DNA of 64,000 nucleotides. It comes from Paramoeba atlantica (taxonomy: Eukaryota; Discosea). The first letter of the stretch is position 1, and each line of letters opens with the position of its first letter. Where the stretch lies: assembly GCA_977017575.1 (NCBI GenBank), contig CDRNVI010000040.1, forward strand, positions 806,001 to 870,000, written 5' to 3'. The notes beneath the pieces are model-generated. The model did not search any database. It was given only the letters and a program-made list of their open reading frames with translations, and was not told the DNA's origin. Positions 11,081 through 19,990 of the stretch are shown one piece after another. The position numbers and the translations under genes were made by a program.

Positions 11081-12370
11081 TACAGTAACTCAAAAATGTG
11101 TTCAAATGTTTCGACATTTTTTAATGTTTTTATTTTTTGCCAAAGAGAATCAGAGGATAATGCTGCAGTATATGGTAGTAGTGTAGGCTGGGGTAGTGCT
11201 TATATCCCCACGTACTTTGAGTCCATCAACGATCTTACTACGAAAAACTATGAAAGATATAATGTCAGTCCAACATATGAACACTTTTTTGACTTTTTTT
11301 CGGACACGCTTTTTTATAGGAAAACGTTCTACTGCTTCACCCTTAATGGACCAAAATGGTTTAGACTTAATACTTAGTAAGTCCCCCCTTCGCCCTGATG
11401 ACTGCCCTCAAACGACGGGGCATGCTTTGAACAAGAGGGAGGCATGCACTTGGAGGAACTTTCTCCCATGCTTTTTGGGCCCGTTTCCATAACTCGATCA
11501 TTCCTGCGGGTGGGTCGGGGTAATCTGCCGTTGCCTTTTTCAGTTCAACCCATAGGTTTTCTATGGGGTTTAAGTCGGGAGACTGAGGGGGCCAGTCAAG
11601 CACACACAGCTCCTGCGAATTTAAAAAATCGCGAGCCTTCTTACTCGTGTGCTTCGGATCGTTATCCTGTTGGAAGACGATCCGATCCTTCGTGACACTC
11701 AGCTTTTGTAGGGAAGGGGGCAAATTTTGTTGCAGTATTTTAACGTACTGCTCGGCGTTCATATTCCCATGAACCAGCTCAATGGTTCCCACACCGTGCT
11801 CCATCATGCAACCCCATATCATGATGGAGCCGCCACCATACTTGAGCGTACCTTGTGTGTTTCGCTCAGACAGCTCCTCCCCAAAGTCTACCCAAACCCA
11901 CCGGCTACCATTCGACTCGAAACGGCAGATCTTCGTTTCATTCGTGAAAAGTACACGGCCCCAGTCGGCGTGCGTCCAATGCTCGTACTTTCTTGCAAAA
12001 GCAAGACGTAGAGCCTTGTGACGTTTCGTAAGGTAGGGCTTCTTGACCCTCTTCTTTCCCTTCATACCACGCTTACGAAGGGAAACCCGAATGGTTTCCG
12101 GGCAAACATCCGCAATACCTTCGTCTCTCAACCTTTTGCTGGCGGCAACTGCGTCTTTTGTGGCGCCGCTAGTGATGAGACGGCGGACGCGCCTACGGCA
12201 AGTATCACTCAGCTTACGTGGGCGACCGGTTGGTTGTCTAGATATTTATTTTTAATACGGCTGACATTTCCTACGCTTAAGTTTAAATCGGCGGCCACTC
12301 TACGAAGTGAAGATCCGTTTTCAAGTTTTTCAATAGCAATCTTTCGTAAATAACTCGGTGTACTGTGCAT
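11081..12370 (-). mobile_element. Tc1/mariner element with broken transposase
   Basis: The transposase reads from ATG 12370 to about 11367. The N-terminus has the Tc1 HTH (LRKIAIEKLENGSSLRRVAA) and GRPRK linker, with a 1-nt frameshift between DNQP and GRPRK. The catalytic domain has VLFTNETK, where the first catalytic Asp is Asn, then FQQDNDPKHTSK (second Asp) and SPDLNPIENLW (Glu) exactly 34 residues after the Asp, i.e. DD34E of Tc1. The frameshift and D-to-N change imply an inactive copy. A possible outer end is CAGTAACTCAAAAATGTGTT near 11084; similar sequence appears at 26557-26585 and 58396-58425. Confidence 0.9.
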
Positions 12371-12535
12371 AAGTAATGTAGAAAATAGAGCAACTTGGTT
12401 TAATTCTCCTATTGTAGATCTTTGTTCTACTATGCACAGTACACCGAGTTATTTACGAAAGATTGCTATTGAAAAACTTGAAAACGGATCTTCACTTCGT
12501 AGAGTGGCCGCCGATTTAAACTTAAGCGTAGGAAA
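12267..12535. repeat. 104-bp inverted repeat of Tc1 N-terminus
   Basis: 12267-12370 and 12432-12535 are inverted copies of the first 104 bp of the Tc1 transposase, apparently identical, around a 61-bp spacer. A second, head-to-head Tc1 copy was cut after about 35 codons and joined to the Pif1-like fragment. Confidence 0.9.
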
Positions 12536-12651
12536 AAGCGTATATTAAGTTCTTACAAAAAAAGAAGACCGGCAAAGATAGGCTAGGGAAGCAAAGATAG
12601 GCTAGAAAGCGCACCGGAAATACCTTTACATCGTACCTTACTAGCGAAAGA

Positions 12652-13080
12652 GTAACAAAAAGGCGCAGAGAATTCGAAAACGTGAATACAATTTTGATCG
12701 ACGAGGCTTCTTGTGTATCAACCAAGATACTATGGGAAATTCACCAGAGGCTGTGCTGCATTTCAAGCAGGAGCACACTTTTCGGTGGATTTTCAATTGT
12801 AATGGTGGGGGATTTTTATCAGCTCCCGCCTGTCCGAACGTCGGGTCCCTCGCTTATTTGTGGCACAATTTCGTCAGCGCATTCAAAGACTCTCGGAATC
12901 AATGATTTTTTAATCTCACAGCACATAGAGCTATAGGAACTTCGGAAGAGGACATTTCTCATCAGAAAATGCTGAAAAATCTCTGAGACCCAAACCTGAT
13001 GGAAAGTACCTTTAAAATGTGCTAAAGGTTGCAATAAAAGGGGCAGCGTATCATTCTGTTCCTGAAAAGCCAGTTATCTT
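12652..13080 (+). pseudogene. Pif1-like helicase remnant
   Basis: The plus-strand reading includes TILIDEASCVS (Walker B with DE) and FGGFSIVMVGDFYQLPPV (Pif1 motif III region), characteristic of Pif1/RRM3 helicases and the helicase half of Helitrons. The ATP-binding P-loop and the C-terminal motifs are missing, and downstream sequence stays readable only in pieces (SEEDISHQKMLKNL). No ATG precedes it. A Helitron or viral-type element origin is likely but cannot be decided from this fragment. Confidence 0.7.
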
Positions 13081-13195
13081 AGCAGGGAACACAGCAGAGG
13101 TCCGTAAAACTACAAAAACTATTTTATAGTACTATTATAGTACTATAAACTTTGAAACACTACAACCCCCCCTCGCTTATACACTTACGGTTATA

Positions 13196-13398
13196 CCCAG
13201 ATTGAAAGGGGCGAGGGAGATACGAAGCAACAGGCGTGGCAGATTCCCACTGAAAAGAAATGGTATATCCCTGCACGAAGTTTGTCTCCGAGCTAGCACG
13301 CGCAAAGGCTTTACTCGTGCGGGGAGATACCATTTCTTTTCAGTGGGAATCTGCCACGCCTGTTGCTTCGTATCTCCCTCGCCTCTTTCAATCTGGTT
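13196..13398. repeat. Foldback with about 75-bp arms (copy A)
   Basis: The arms start CCCAGATTGAAAGGGGCGAG and end GAAATGGTAT, with the complement on the other side, enclosing a loop of about 60 bp. Relative to the shared right flank, the loop is in the opposite orientation to the loop in copy B (27185-27391). Confidence 0.85.
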
Positions 13399-13439
13399 TA
13401 TCTCCCAGCTGGCCACCCTTCCACAACATGGCCAGCTCG

Positions 13440-14800
13440 CCACCCTTGTGTGCAGCTGGCCACTGCAGCTACATTGCATTACTGCAGTCACTTCCTCACG
13501 TGGCAGTGCTCTTACTCTCGCACGTTCCACTGCAGCTACACTGCAGTCACTGACTCTCTCACGCGCCACTGCATCTACACTGCGTTCACTGCCTCACGTG
13601 GCAGTACTCTGTCACTTACCACTGTACTTAGAGTGGTAGTGCACTTACTCTTACACGTGCCACTGCAGCTGCAGTGCATCACTGCAGTCACTTCTTCACG
13701 TGGCAGTGCTCTTACTCTCTCACGCGCCACTGCAGCTACACTACGTTCACTTCCTCACGTGGCAGTACCCTGTCACGTACCACTGTACTTACAGTGGTAG
13801 TGCACTTACTCTCTCACGCGCCACTGCAGCTCCAGTGCATCACTGCAGTCACTTCTTCACGTGGCAGTGCTCTTACTCTCTCACGTGCCATTGCAGCTAC
13901 ACTGCAGTCACTGACTCTCTCACGCGCCACTGCATCTACACTGCATTCACTGCCTCACGTGGCAGTACTCTGTCACTTACCACTGTACTTAGAGTGGTAG
14001 TGCACTTACTCTTGCACGTGCCACTGCAGCTGCAGTGCATCACTGCAGTCACTTCTTCACGTGGCAGTGCTCTTACTCTCTCACGCACCACTGCAGCTGC
14101 ATTGCATCAATACAGTCACTGCCTCACGTCGCAGTACTATTAGATTCTCTCCGTCGGGACTCTCACCGACTCACGTCGCAGTACTATTAGAGATTAGAGT
14201 ACACTTACTCTCTCACGTGCCACTGCAACTACATTGCATTACTGCAGTCACTGCCTCACGTGGCAGTACACTTACTCTCGCACGTGCCACTGCAGCTACA
14301 CTGCAGTCACTGACTCTCTCACGTGCCACTGCATCTACACTGCAGTCACTTCTTCACGTGGTAGTGCTCTTACTCTCTCACGCGCCACTGCAGCTACACT
14401 GCGTTCTCTGCCTCACGTGGCAGCACACTTACTCTCTCACGCGCCACTGCAGCTACACTGCAGTCACTTCACGTGGCAGTGCTCTTACTCTCTCACGCGC
14501 CACTGCAGCTACACTGCGTTCTGTGCCTCACGTGGCAGTACACTTACTCTCTCACGCGCCACTGCAGCTGCACTGCATCAATACAGTCACTTCTTCACGT
14601 GGCAGGACACGTACTCTCTCAAGTGCCACTGCAGCTACATTGCATTACTGCAGTCACTTCCTCACGTGGCAGTGCACTTACTCTCGCACGTGCCATTGCA
14701 GCTACACTGCAGTCACTGACTCTCTCACGCGCCACTGCATCTACACTTTGTTCACTGCCTCACGTGGCAGTACACTTACTCTCTCACGGGCATTGTAGCT
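13440..14800. repeat. CACGTG-rich minisatellite (copy A)
   Basis: Dozens of diverged subunits of about 34 bp combining CACGTGGCAGT, CTTACTCTCTCACG and GCCACTGCAGCTACACTGCA. Every unit has CACGTG or CACGCG, which are palindromic E-box-like sites. The array lacks stops in several frames, giving false ORFs of up to 245 codons. Confidence 0.9.
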
Positions 14801-14976
14801 GCACACTACCACTCGGACCTGCTCATTATTTTTCTCTCTATATATATACAAAATGCAAATCGTGTTTTTGGTGGCCAGCTGGCCAGTTTTTCGAAAAAAA
14901 AAATCTGAAAAAAAAGTTCCGAATGTGTTTTTTTTGCGATCTTGAGCAAATAATACTTTTTTCGAATTTTTTTAGT

Positions 14977-15066
14977 AAAATGTCGATGTCGGGAATCGAA
15001 CCGCGGATGTCCAGCGTCAAAATGGAACCCCTTTACCAACTGGACTACTCAAAGGACGCTCCTTAG
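14977..15066 (-). ncRNA. tRNA-like Pol III unit (copy A)
   Basis: The minus strand has a matching A box (TAGTCCAGTTGG, 15036-15047) and B box (GGTTCGATTCC, 14992-15002) at tRNA-like spacing, then a TTTT at 14977-14980 as a possible terminator. The sequence does not fold into a full cloverleaf: the T stem and acceptor do not pair, and the anticodon loop would be too long. I read it as a tRNA-derived SINE-type head or tRNA pseudogene rather than a functional tRNA. Confidence 0.6.
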
Positions 15067-15486
15067 TCAACCAGTTTGTCGTATCGCAGACCTTTGCACA
15101 CGCACTTTGTTTTTGCCAAAAGTGTTCTAAAATTTGGGAAATAAGGTTGTTTTAGATGATTTTTAGAGTATTGAAGAGTTCATCTAATGACCTACTGCTA
15201 CGTTTCGGAATTTTGAAAAAACTCGATCTTGTGCTTCTTTGACGATCTTTTTCAGTTTTTGGAATTACCCTTAGTAAGCGAGTTAGATACTCCGTATCTC
15301 CCTCAATTCCCAATAAATTAATCTTTGTTTCAGCACCAGTCTTTTTTTGTTCTCCTTTTTACCCACTGAATGTTGAAGAACCAGAAATTCTTCCACATCT
15401 TGAATTCCCCTTTTAGCTTCGTCTTCTGACGAATGGCGCTGTTGAGCACAGAACCACTCACTGTTTAGAAAGTTAATGATCATATT

Positions 15487-15980
15487 ATGAAAGGGATGAT
15501 GATACTTGGATCTATGGAGGCGTGTGTTTTTGATGTGTATTCACCGACGGCGAGCACAAAATCGACGAAACAAGATGATTTTGATGAAACACTTTTCAAT
15601 GTGTGGTTTAAAGATGAGAGCCAAGTGAAATTTATTTGTGGAGATTTGAACGCACCTCTACTAACTAATAGAGATAGAAAATGTTTTACAAAGAGCGCGA
15701 AAAGGTTGCGAAAACTTTCGCTTTTACTCGGAGCACAATCGGCTCACGGGGGTTGCTGCGCGCGCCGGGAATGGACGTACCGTTTTCCGAGAACCCCGAA
15801 ACACCCTGAAGGCATGACCAAACAACTAGATCACATATTTGTGAATATGCGCTTCTTTTCTTCGTTACATGATCAGAAAATTAGAATCGCACCAACCCCC
15901 ACATGACATTGCACACTATCAGCTTCATTTGCCTTCCGCTGGAAAAAACCGCATGGACTTGCACAACAACCTTTCTGGGA
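15487..15980 (+). pseudogene. APE-type endonuclease remnant of a retroelement
   Basis: The reading contains CVFDVYSPTAS, FICGDLNAPLLTN (GDxN metal/catalytic motif) and KQLDHIFVN (DH motif), characteristic of the endonuclease/exonuclease/phosphatase fold of non-LTR retrotransposons. A 1-nt frameshift at about 15900 moves the continuation PHDIAHYQLH into another frame. N-terminal motifs are missing. It may belong to the same element class as the RT remnant at 6110-7855, but lies on the opposite strand. Confidence 0.75.
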
Positions 15981-16547
15981 TGCACTGCGTGAGTACCCAA
16001 GTGCGCGAGAGATTGTGCTCCCACACAACATATCGATCTCTTGCCGTACTGATCATGAATGTATAAAAACAATTCGATAAAAACATGTTATTGTGATAAT
16101 GTTTGGTTCTTAAGAATATAAACCAATACGCAAAGGAATACAACCATGAAGTTTCACACAAAAACGGTTGCAAAAAAACATGCTCCATTGAAATGGGTAA
16201 GGCTCTTCAAAGCTTACACGACAATTCCATGTATGTTAAGCGCTTTTAAAAATACACCTTGTTTCCGCATTCTTCTACAAAAAATATGACATGATTATAG
16301 TTAAGCCCAATGATACATGATTGCAGAGGCGTCGCAAACTTGACGCAAATAAAAGACATCTTTTAAAAGCATTGTACGTTAGATCCTGTAAGAAAAGTTT
16401 TCCGAAACATGAGTTCCATATAAATTAGAGACACTTTGGATCAAACTTAACTCCCTGACTTCCCTTCAATTGTGCCTTTTCTGTCCTCATCATTACCCCT
16501 CTTTGTTGCTTCCGATCCGTTTTTTGCGCATACCGACTTTTTTCTTT
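15981..16547. other. Intergenic spacer downstream of helicase gene
   Basis: AT-rich, no repeat shared with other parts of the window and no supported ORF. It would hold the 3' UTR and polyadenylation region of the minus-strand helicase gene. Confidence 0.5.
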
Positions 16548-17840
16548 CTATTCCAAATGCGACACGAAATCCATCGGAAGCTCGTCAATCTGTGTGTGAT
16601 AGTGTGCCTCCAACTCCTTCAACTCCTGCGCATCCTTTGTGGTGACAAAATTAATTGCGACCCCTTTGCGGCCGTACCGACCACTACGTCCAATACGATG
16701 CAGGTAGTTTTCCCGATTCATTGGGAGGTCGAAGTTAATGACAATACTCACGTGTTGCACGTCAATTCCTCGAGCCAAGAGATCTGTGGTAATCAGCACG
16801 CGTGTGTGACCTGTTTTGAACGTGGACAGGATCTTCTCCCGCTCCGCTTTACTCATGTCACTGTGCATAAAGCTCACCGTGTGGTGCAGCGCGTTTAACT
16901 GCTCGCTCAGCCAATCCACCTTACGTCGGGTGTTACAAAAGATTACACTTTGCGCAATATTCATGGAGTCGTAGAGGTCACAAAGGGTCTCGAGCTTGAA
17001 CTGCTCCTCCACAGCGACGTAGTACTGCTTAATCCCATCCAACGTGAGCATTTCTTTTTTCACCAGAATCCGCAGCGGGTTTCGCATCAGCTGTTTTGTC
17101 AACGCCAACACATCCTCCGGCAGTGTCGCGCTAAACAACGCCACCTGCACATCCCGCGGGAGGTACAAACAAATCTCCGTAATCTGCGGATAAAACCCCT
17201 GCCCGAGCATCTCATCCGCCTCATCCAGCACAAACACCCTCAACTCACTCGTCGGCAGGCACTTCCGTTTCAGCACATCCTGAATCCTCCCCGGGGTCCC
17301 CACCGCCAGCAGCACCCCCCCCTCCTTGATCTTCTGCACGTCCGTCTGCACCTTCGTCCCGCCCACGAAGCAGTGGGAGAACGGGCACGGGACCCCTGCG
17401 ATCCCCTCGAGCGCCGGGGGCCCGGGCCCGGGCCCCCCCTCCGTGAGATAGGTCCCCATCTTCGCGGCGACCTCCTGGGTCTGGAGCGCGAGCTCGCGGG
17501 TGGGGCTGAGGATGAGGGCCTGGCAGACGCGGCGGCTGAAGTCGAGGCGCTGGAGGGTGCCGATGACGAAGGCGCCGGTCTTGCCGGTGCCGCTCTGGGC
17601 CTGGGCGATGATGTCCCCGCCGCGGATGAAGGGGGCGATGGCACGCTGCTGGATCGCGGAGGGCTTCTCGAAGCCGTAGCCGTAGATGCCGCGCAGGAGG
17701 TTGTGGCTGAGGGACATCTCGTCGAAGGAGGGGAGGACGGTGACCCCGGTGGGGAGGGACTCGTCGTCGAAGCTGTCGTGGTCCGTGGGGGAGGGGGTGG
17801 GGGGAGGGGGGGTGGGGTCCGGGGGGAGGGGGTTGTCCAT
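16548..17840 (-). CDS. EIF4A3: eIF4A-III-like DEAD-box RNA helicase
   Basis: 430-aa ATP-dependent RNA helicase, close to the usual eIF4A size. All motifs are present: Q motif ([10 protein letters not shown], 56-65), motif I AQSGTGKT (81-88), Ia [12 protein letters not shown] (206-209), SAT (237-239), ARGID (356-360) and [13 protein letters not shown] (381-393). The stretch [21 protein letters not shown] and the C-terminal IDELP favour the eIF4A-III/FAL1 branch (exon-junction complex or rRNA processing) over the translation factor eIF4A-I; this is inference from remembered family sequences. An insertion rich in Gly/Pro (about 134-155) lies between motifs Ia and Ib. ATG 17840 was chosen because the upstream frame is Pro/Phe-rich leader; 169 nt before it contain no AG. 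An internal Met at 42 is possible. Confidence 0.95.
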   Translation of the reverse strand: MDNPLPPDPTPPPPTPSPTDHDSFDDESLPTGVTVLPSFDEMSLSHNLLRGIYGYGFEKPSAIQQRAIAPFIRGGDIIAQAQSGTGKTGAFVIGTLQRLDFSRRVCQALILSPTRELALQTQEVAAKMGTYLTEGGPGPGPPALEGIAGVPCPFSHCFVGGTKVQTDVQKIKEGGVLLAVGTPGRIQDVLKRKCLPTSELRVFVLDEADEMLGQGFYPQITEICLYLPRDVQVALFSATLPEDVLALTKQLMRNPLRILVKKEMLTLDGIKQYYVAVEEQFKLETLCDLYDSMNIAQSVIFCNTRRKVDWLSEQLNALHHTVSFMHSDMSKAEREKILSTFKTGHTRVLITTDLLARGIDVQHVSIVINFDLPMNRENYLHRIGRSGRYGRKGVAINFVTTKDAQELKELEAHYHTQIDELPMDFVSHLE

Positions 17841-18154
17841 GGACGGAAGAGAGAGAGAGAAAAAGTAGAAAGTAGGTCGAGGAGGAGAGAGAGAGAGAAA
17901 TGTGAGGGCGTGTAGGGTAGGGGGTGTGTTTTTTGTTGGTGATGGTGGGGTAGGGAACAGGAGTATTTTTGTAATCCCGGGGAGTTTGGGAATAATCAAT
18001 GGGTCCCCCCTTTATGTAAGATATGCCGTCGAAGCGACGGTGTTCAACATGTAAGAAAGCAACATGTCCAAATCATAGACACGGAAAAAATATCCTTGGC
18101 GTTACATTCTCGATGCACAAAGGAGATCTTTTCAGAATAGTGCCAGTACCACCT

Positions 18155-19039
18155 TCAGTTAAGAGATTTTTCGTACGCATTTTGTGTCATGCGGGGTACA
18201 GAGCGTTCAATCCAAAACTTGGGAACTGGTTTTGGGTAAACAACGGCCGTGAAATTGTTGTCCAGTAAAGTTAGCGAAATGCCCTTTACCCCCTTTTTTA
18301 TGCTGCAGAGGTTCACGACTCCTCCGAAGCGACAGTTTCCTAAGTTTAGAATTTTCAGATTCGAAGGAAGATTGTGAAACTCAATGGTTCCATTGAAAGC
18401 ATTCTTGGATAGCTTGAGCTGCTCTAAAGAGTCGGGCAAGCACGTCAAATCAACGCCCCCCGAAAGCAAGTTTCTGGTAAGGTCCAAATCTTCAAGACGT
18501 GGCAGCTGGGTCAAGTCAGCGGCACCTTCAAAGGAATTGTACGAAAGATTTAAAACACGCAGTGTTATGGGGAGCAATGTGAGATCCATGGGCCCGCTCA
18601 AATCATTCCCATCGAGTTGGAGTTTTTCCGTTTGTGTCGGTAGCGTCGTGACGTCAAAACGTCCGGTGTGCTTGTGAGCGCTCAAACGCAAATCCAGAAG
18701 AGCGTTGCATAAATTCGAAGAGAGCAACTCACCTCTGAGATAATGTGTAGTGTGTCGCACAACGATAACTCGCTGTAGAAATCTCGGCATGTAGGGCCAC
18801 GTGAGATTTCCTTTCATGTGAAATCGAAAGCCAGCGAAATGGATCGCTCGCTCCTGGGCGTCGCAAACTATTCCTATCCAGGAACATGCCGGGACGGAAG
18901 AATTCCTCCAGTCTGAGGGTAAGTTGGTGATGTGTTGAACAAACCGTCGCATGACCTCATCGTCCGGGATGGTCAGCGCACTTACTTTGTCTCCGTATTT
19001 GACACGCTTGAAAGGGGGTTCCACGGAGCTGTCAGGCAT
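18155..19039 (-). CDS. Leucine-rich repeat protein 1
   Basis: 294-aa member of the window's LRR family. The cap region (about 1-110) has the conserved ...VPACSWIGIVCDAQERAIH... pattern with two Cys flanking W-GI. Then follow about six repeats of the type LP-L--L-L--N-FSG--DLT, and a C-terminal cap. No signal peptide or membrane helix is evident. It starts at ATG 19039, with the nearest upstream AG 38 nt away on the coding strand. LRRs of this kind bind proteins or glycans; the ligand is unknown. Confidence 0.85.
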   Translation of the reverse strand: MPDSSVEPPFKRVKYGDKVSALTIPDDEVMRRFVQHITNLPSDWRNSSVPACSWIGIVCDAQERAIHFAGFRFHMKGNLTWPYMPRFLQRVIVVRHTTHYLRGELLSSNLCNALLDLRLSAHKHTGRFDVTTLPTQTEKLQLDGNDLSGPMDLTLLPITLRVLNLSYNSFEGAADLTQLPRLEDLDLTRNLLSGGVDLTCLPDSLEQLKLSKNAFNGTIEFHNLPSNLKILNLGNCRFGGVVNLCSIKKGVKGISLTLLDNNFTAVVYPKPVPKFWIERSVPRMTQNAYEKSLN

Positions 19040-19904
19040 TATGAACAGATGAAAAAGTTTAACGATGCGTAGAATTTACTAGACTGAGTTTGAAAAAACA
19101 TTTTGAGCTAGAGTGATTCGCACGATGGCATACATCCTTGTATCGCGTATGACGTAGAAATTTACTCTTCATTTCGAAACTGATCAAACCGTTACCCTAA
19201 CTGATAGTTTAACTTTGAAAGATGCAGTGTTTTAACCGCTTCCTGTGAGAGTGGGTTTTGGTACAACACCACCATAGTCCGGCCCACCCCCTCCTGCACT
19301 ACGACCTCTGAGAACAAATTCACATCCAACCGAAGCGTAAGAAGGGAGGCTGGAAAATTCCCCAACACAACCTCTCCTTTCAAGCTGTTCTCCCGAAACA
19401 TTGATGTTCATGTTTTTTTTTTGATGTTCATGCGCTCGTTGGCGCAGAGATACAGCCCTTGATGCGACAGCCGATATCATCGGCACAATCCGTATTGACG
19501 GATGTCGCACCAAGGGGGTTTAGCTCGGACTCTGTCGGTAGAGGGGGTCCAGGCAACTCGCCCTCTCTTTACGCAGCCGGAGGGGCGCACTGCAACCGAC
19601 TCGGTCCCAGTCGGTAGAGGTGGTCCAGGCAACTCACCACCTCTTTACGCAGCCGGAGCGGCGCACTGCAACCGACCGCTGCCTCACGATAAGACGAGGC
19701 AGAGCCACGCCCAGTGGTCCTCAAGGGAGGCCACCATGGCGCATGGCTCCCCGGGAAGGAAAGGGCGCGAAGGGAAGAAACCCGGGGAGGGAAGAAAACC
19801 CACTCAAGGAGTGAGCCGGGGAGGGGTGATGGGGTGGAAGCGCGTCCCCTACTTCGCCGAGAAAGAGGGACAGTTTCGGCCTTAGTGCCGGCCGGCAACG
19901 GGCA

Positions 19905-19950
19905 TATAAAACAGTAAGATTATGCCCGTTGCCGGGGAAAGAAAAGATGA
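19905..19950. other. Strong hairpin
   Basis: A 14-bp stem (CCGGCAACGGGCAT with its complement) and 16-nt loop lie 20-60 nt downstream of the SL-like sequence, on the same strand sense. In SL RNA genes, structured stem-loops follow the exon, so it could be part of an SL RNA-like intron; no clear Sm site is seen. Confidence 0.6.
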
Positions 19951-19966
19951 ACTAAAGGGAAAATGT

Positions 19967-19990
19967 ACCAACAAGGTACAGAAACTGTAT
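19967..19990 (-). ncRNA. Spliced-leader exon-like sequence with GT donor
   Basis: The minus strand reads ATACAGTTTCTGTACCTTG then TTG|GTAC. The remembered 3' end of kinetoplastid and diplonemid SL exons is ACAGTTTCTGTACTTTATTG followed by GT; 21 of 23 positions agree. The 5' half of the exon is absent, so this is not a complete SL RNA gene but the remains of an SL carried at the head of an insertion. Confidence 0.65.

Larger units (their letters stand above)
13196..15308. mobile_element. Composite element, copy A
   Basis: Order: 203-bp foldback (13196-13398), a CAGCTGGCCAC-flanked minisatellite (about 13440-14800), a tRNA-like unit (14982-15066 on minus) and a unique tail ending GATACTCCGTATCTCCCTCAA at about 15308. 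Both outer ends contain GAGGGAGATAC in inverted orientation. The same order recurs at 27185-28743 with a shorter array, so the whole block moves or duplicates as one unit. No protein is encoded; the long ORFs over the array are products of its repeats. Confidence 0.75.

Noticed and set aside
13202-15066. Overlapping ORFs of up to 245 codons over the minisatellite
   Set aside because: The array has a unit that lacks stops in several frames; products are repetitive and change between frames. No domain or start context.
14977-15066. Functional tRNA gene
   Set aside because: A and B boxes match, but T and acceptor stems do not pair and the anticodon loop is too long; annotated as tRNA-like instead.
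16950-17915. 321-codon plus-strand ORF antisense to the eIF4A3-like gene
   Set aside because: Shadow of a GC-rich gene: the minus strand contains all helicase motifs, whereas the plus reading is low-complexity Gly/Glu/Ala/Val.
18023-18268. 81-codon plus-strand ORF with a Cys-rich start (CSTCKKATCPNH)
   Set aside because: The Cys/His pattern is too short to assign, and most of the ORF is antisense to the end of the LRR 1 gene. A small zinc-finger remnant cannot be excluded.
19502-19885. 127-codon ORF in the insertion of LRR gene 2
   Set aside because: It follows the 104-bp tandem duplication and GC-rich composition; no domain, and it is antisense to the insert's SL-to-poly(A) polarity.
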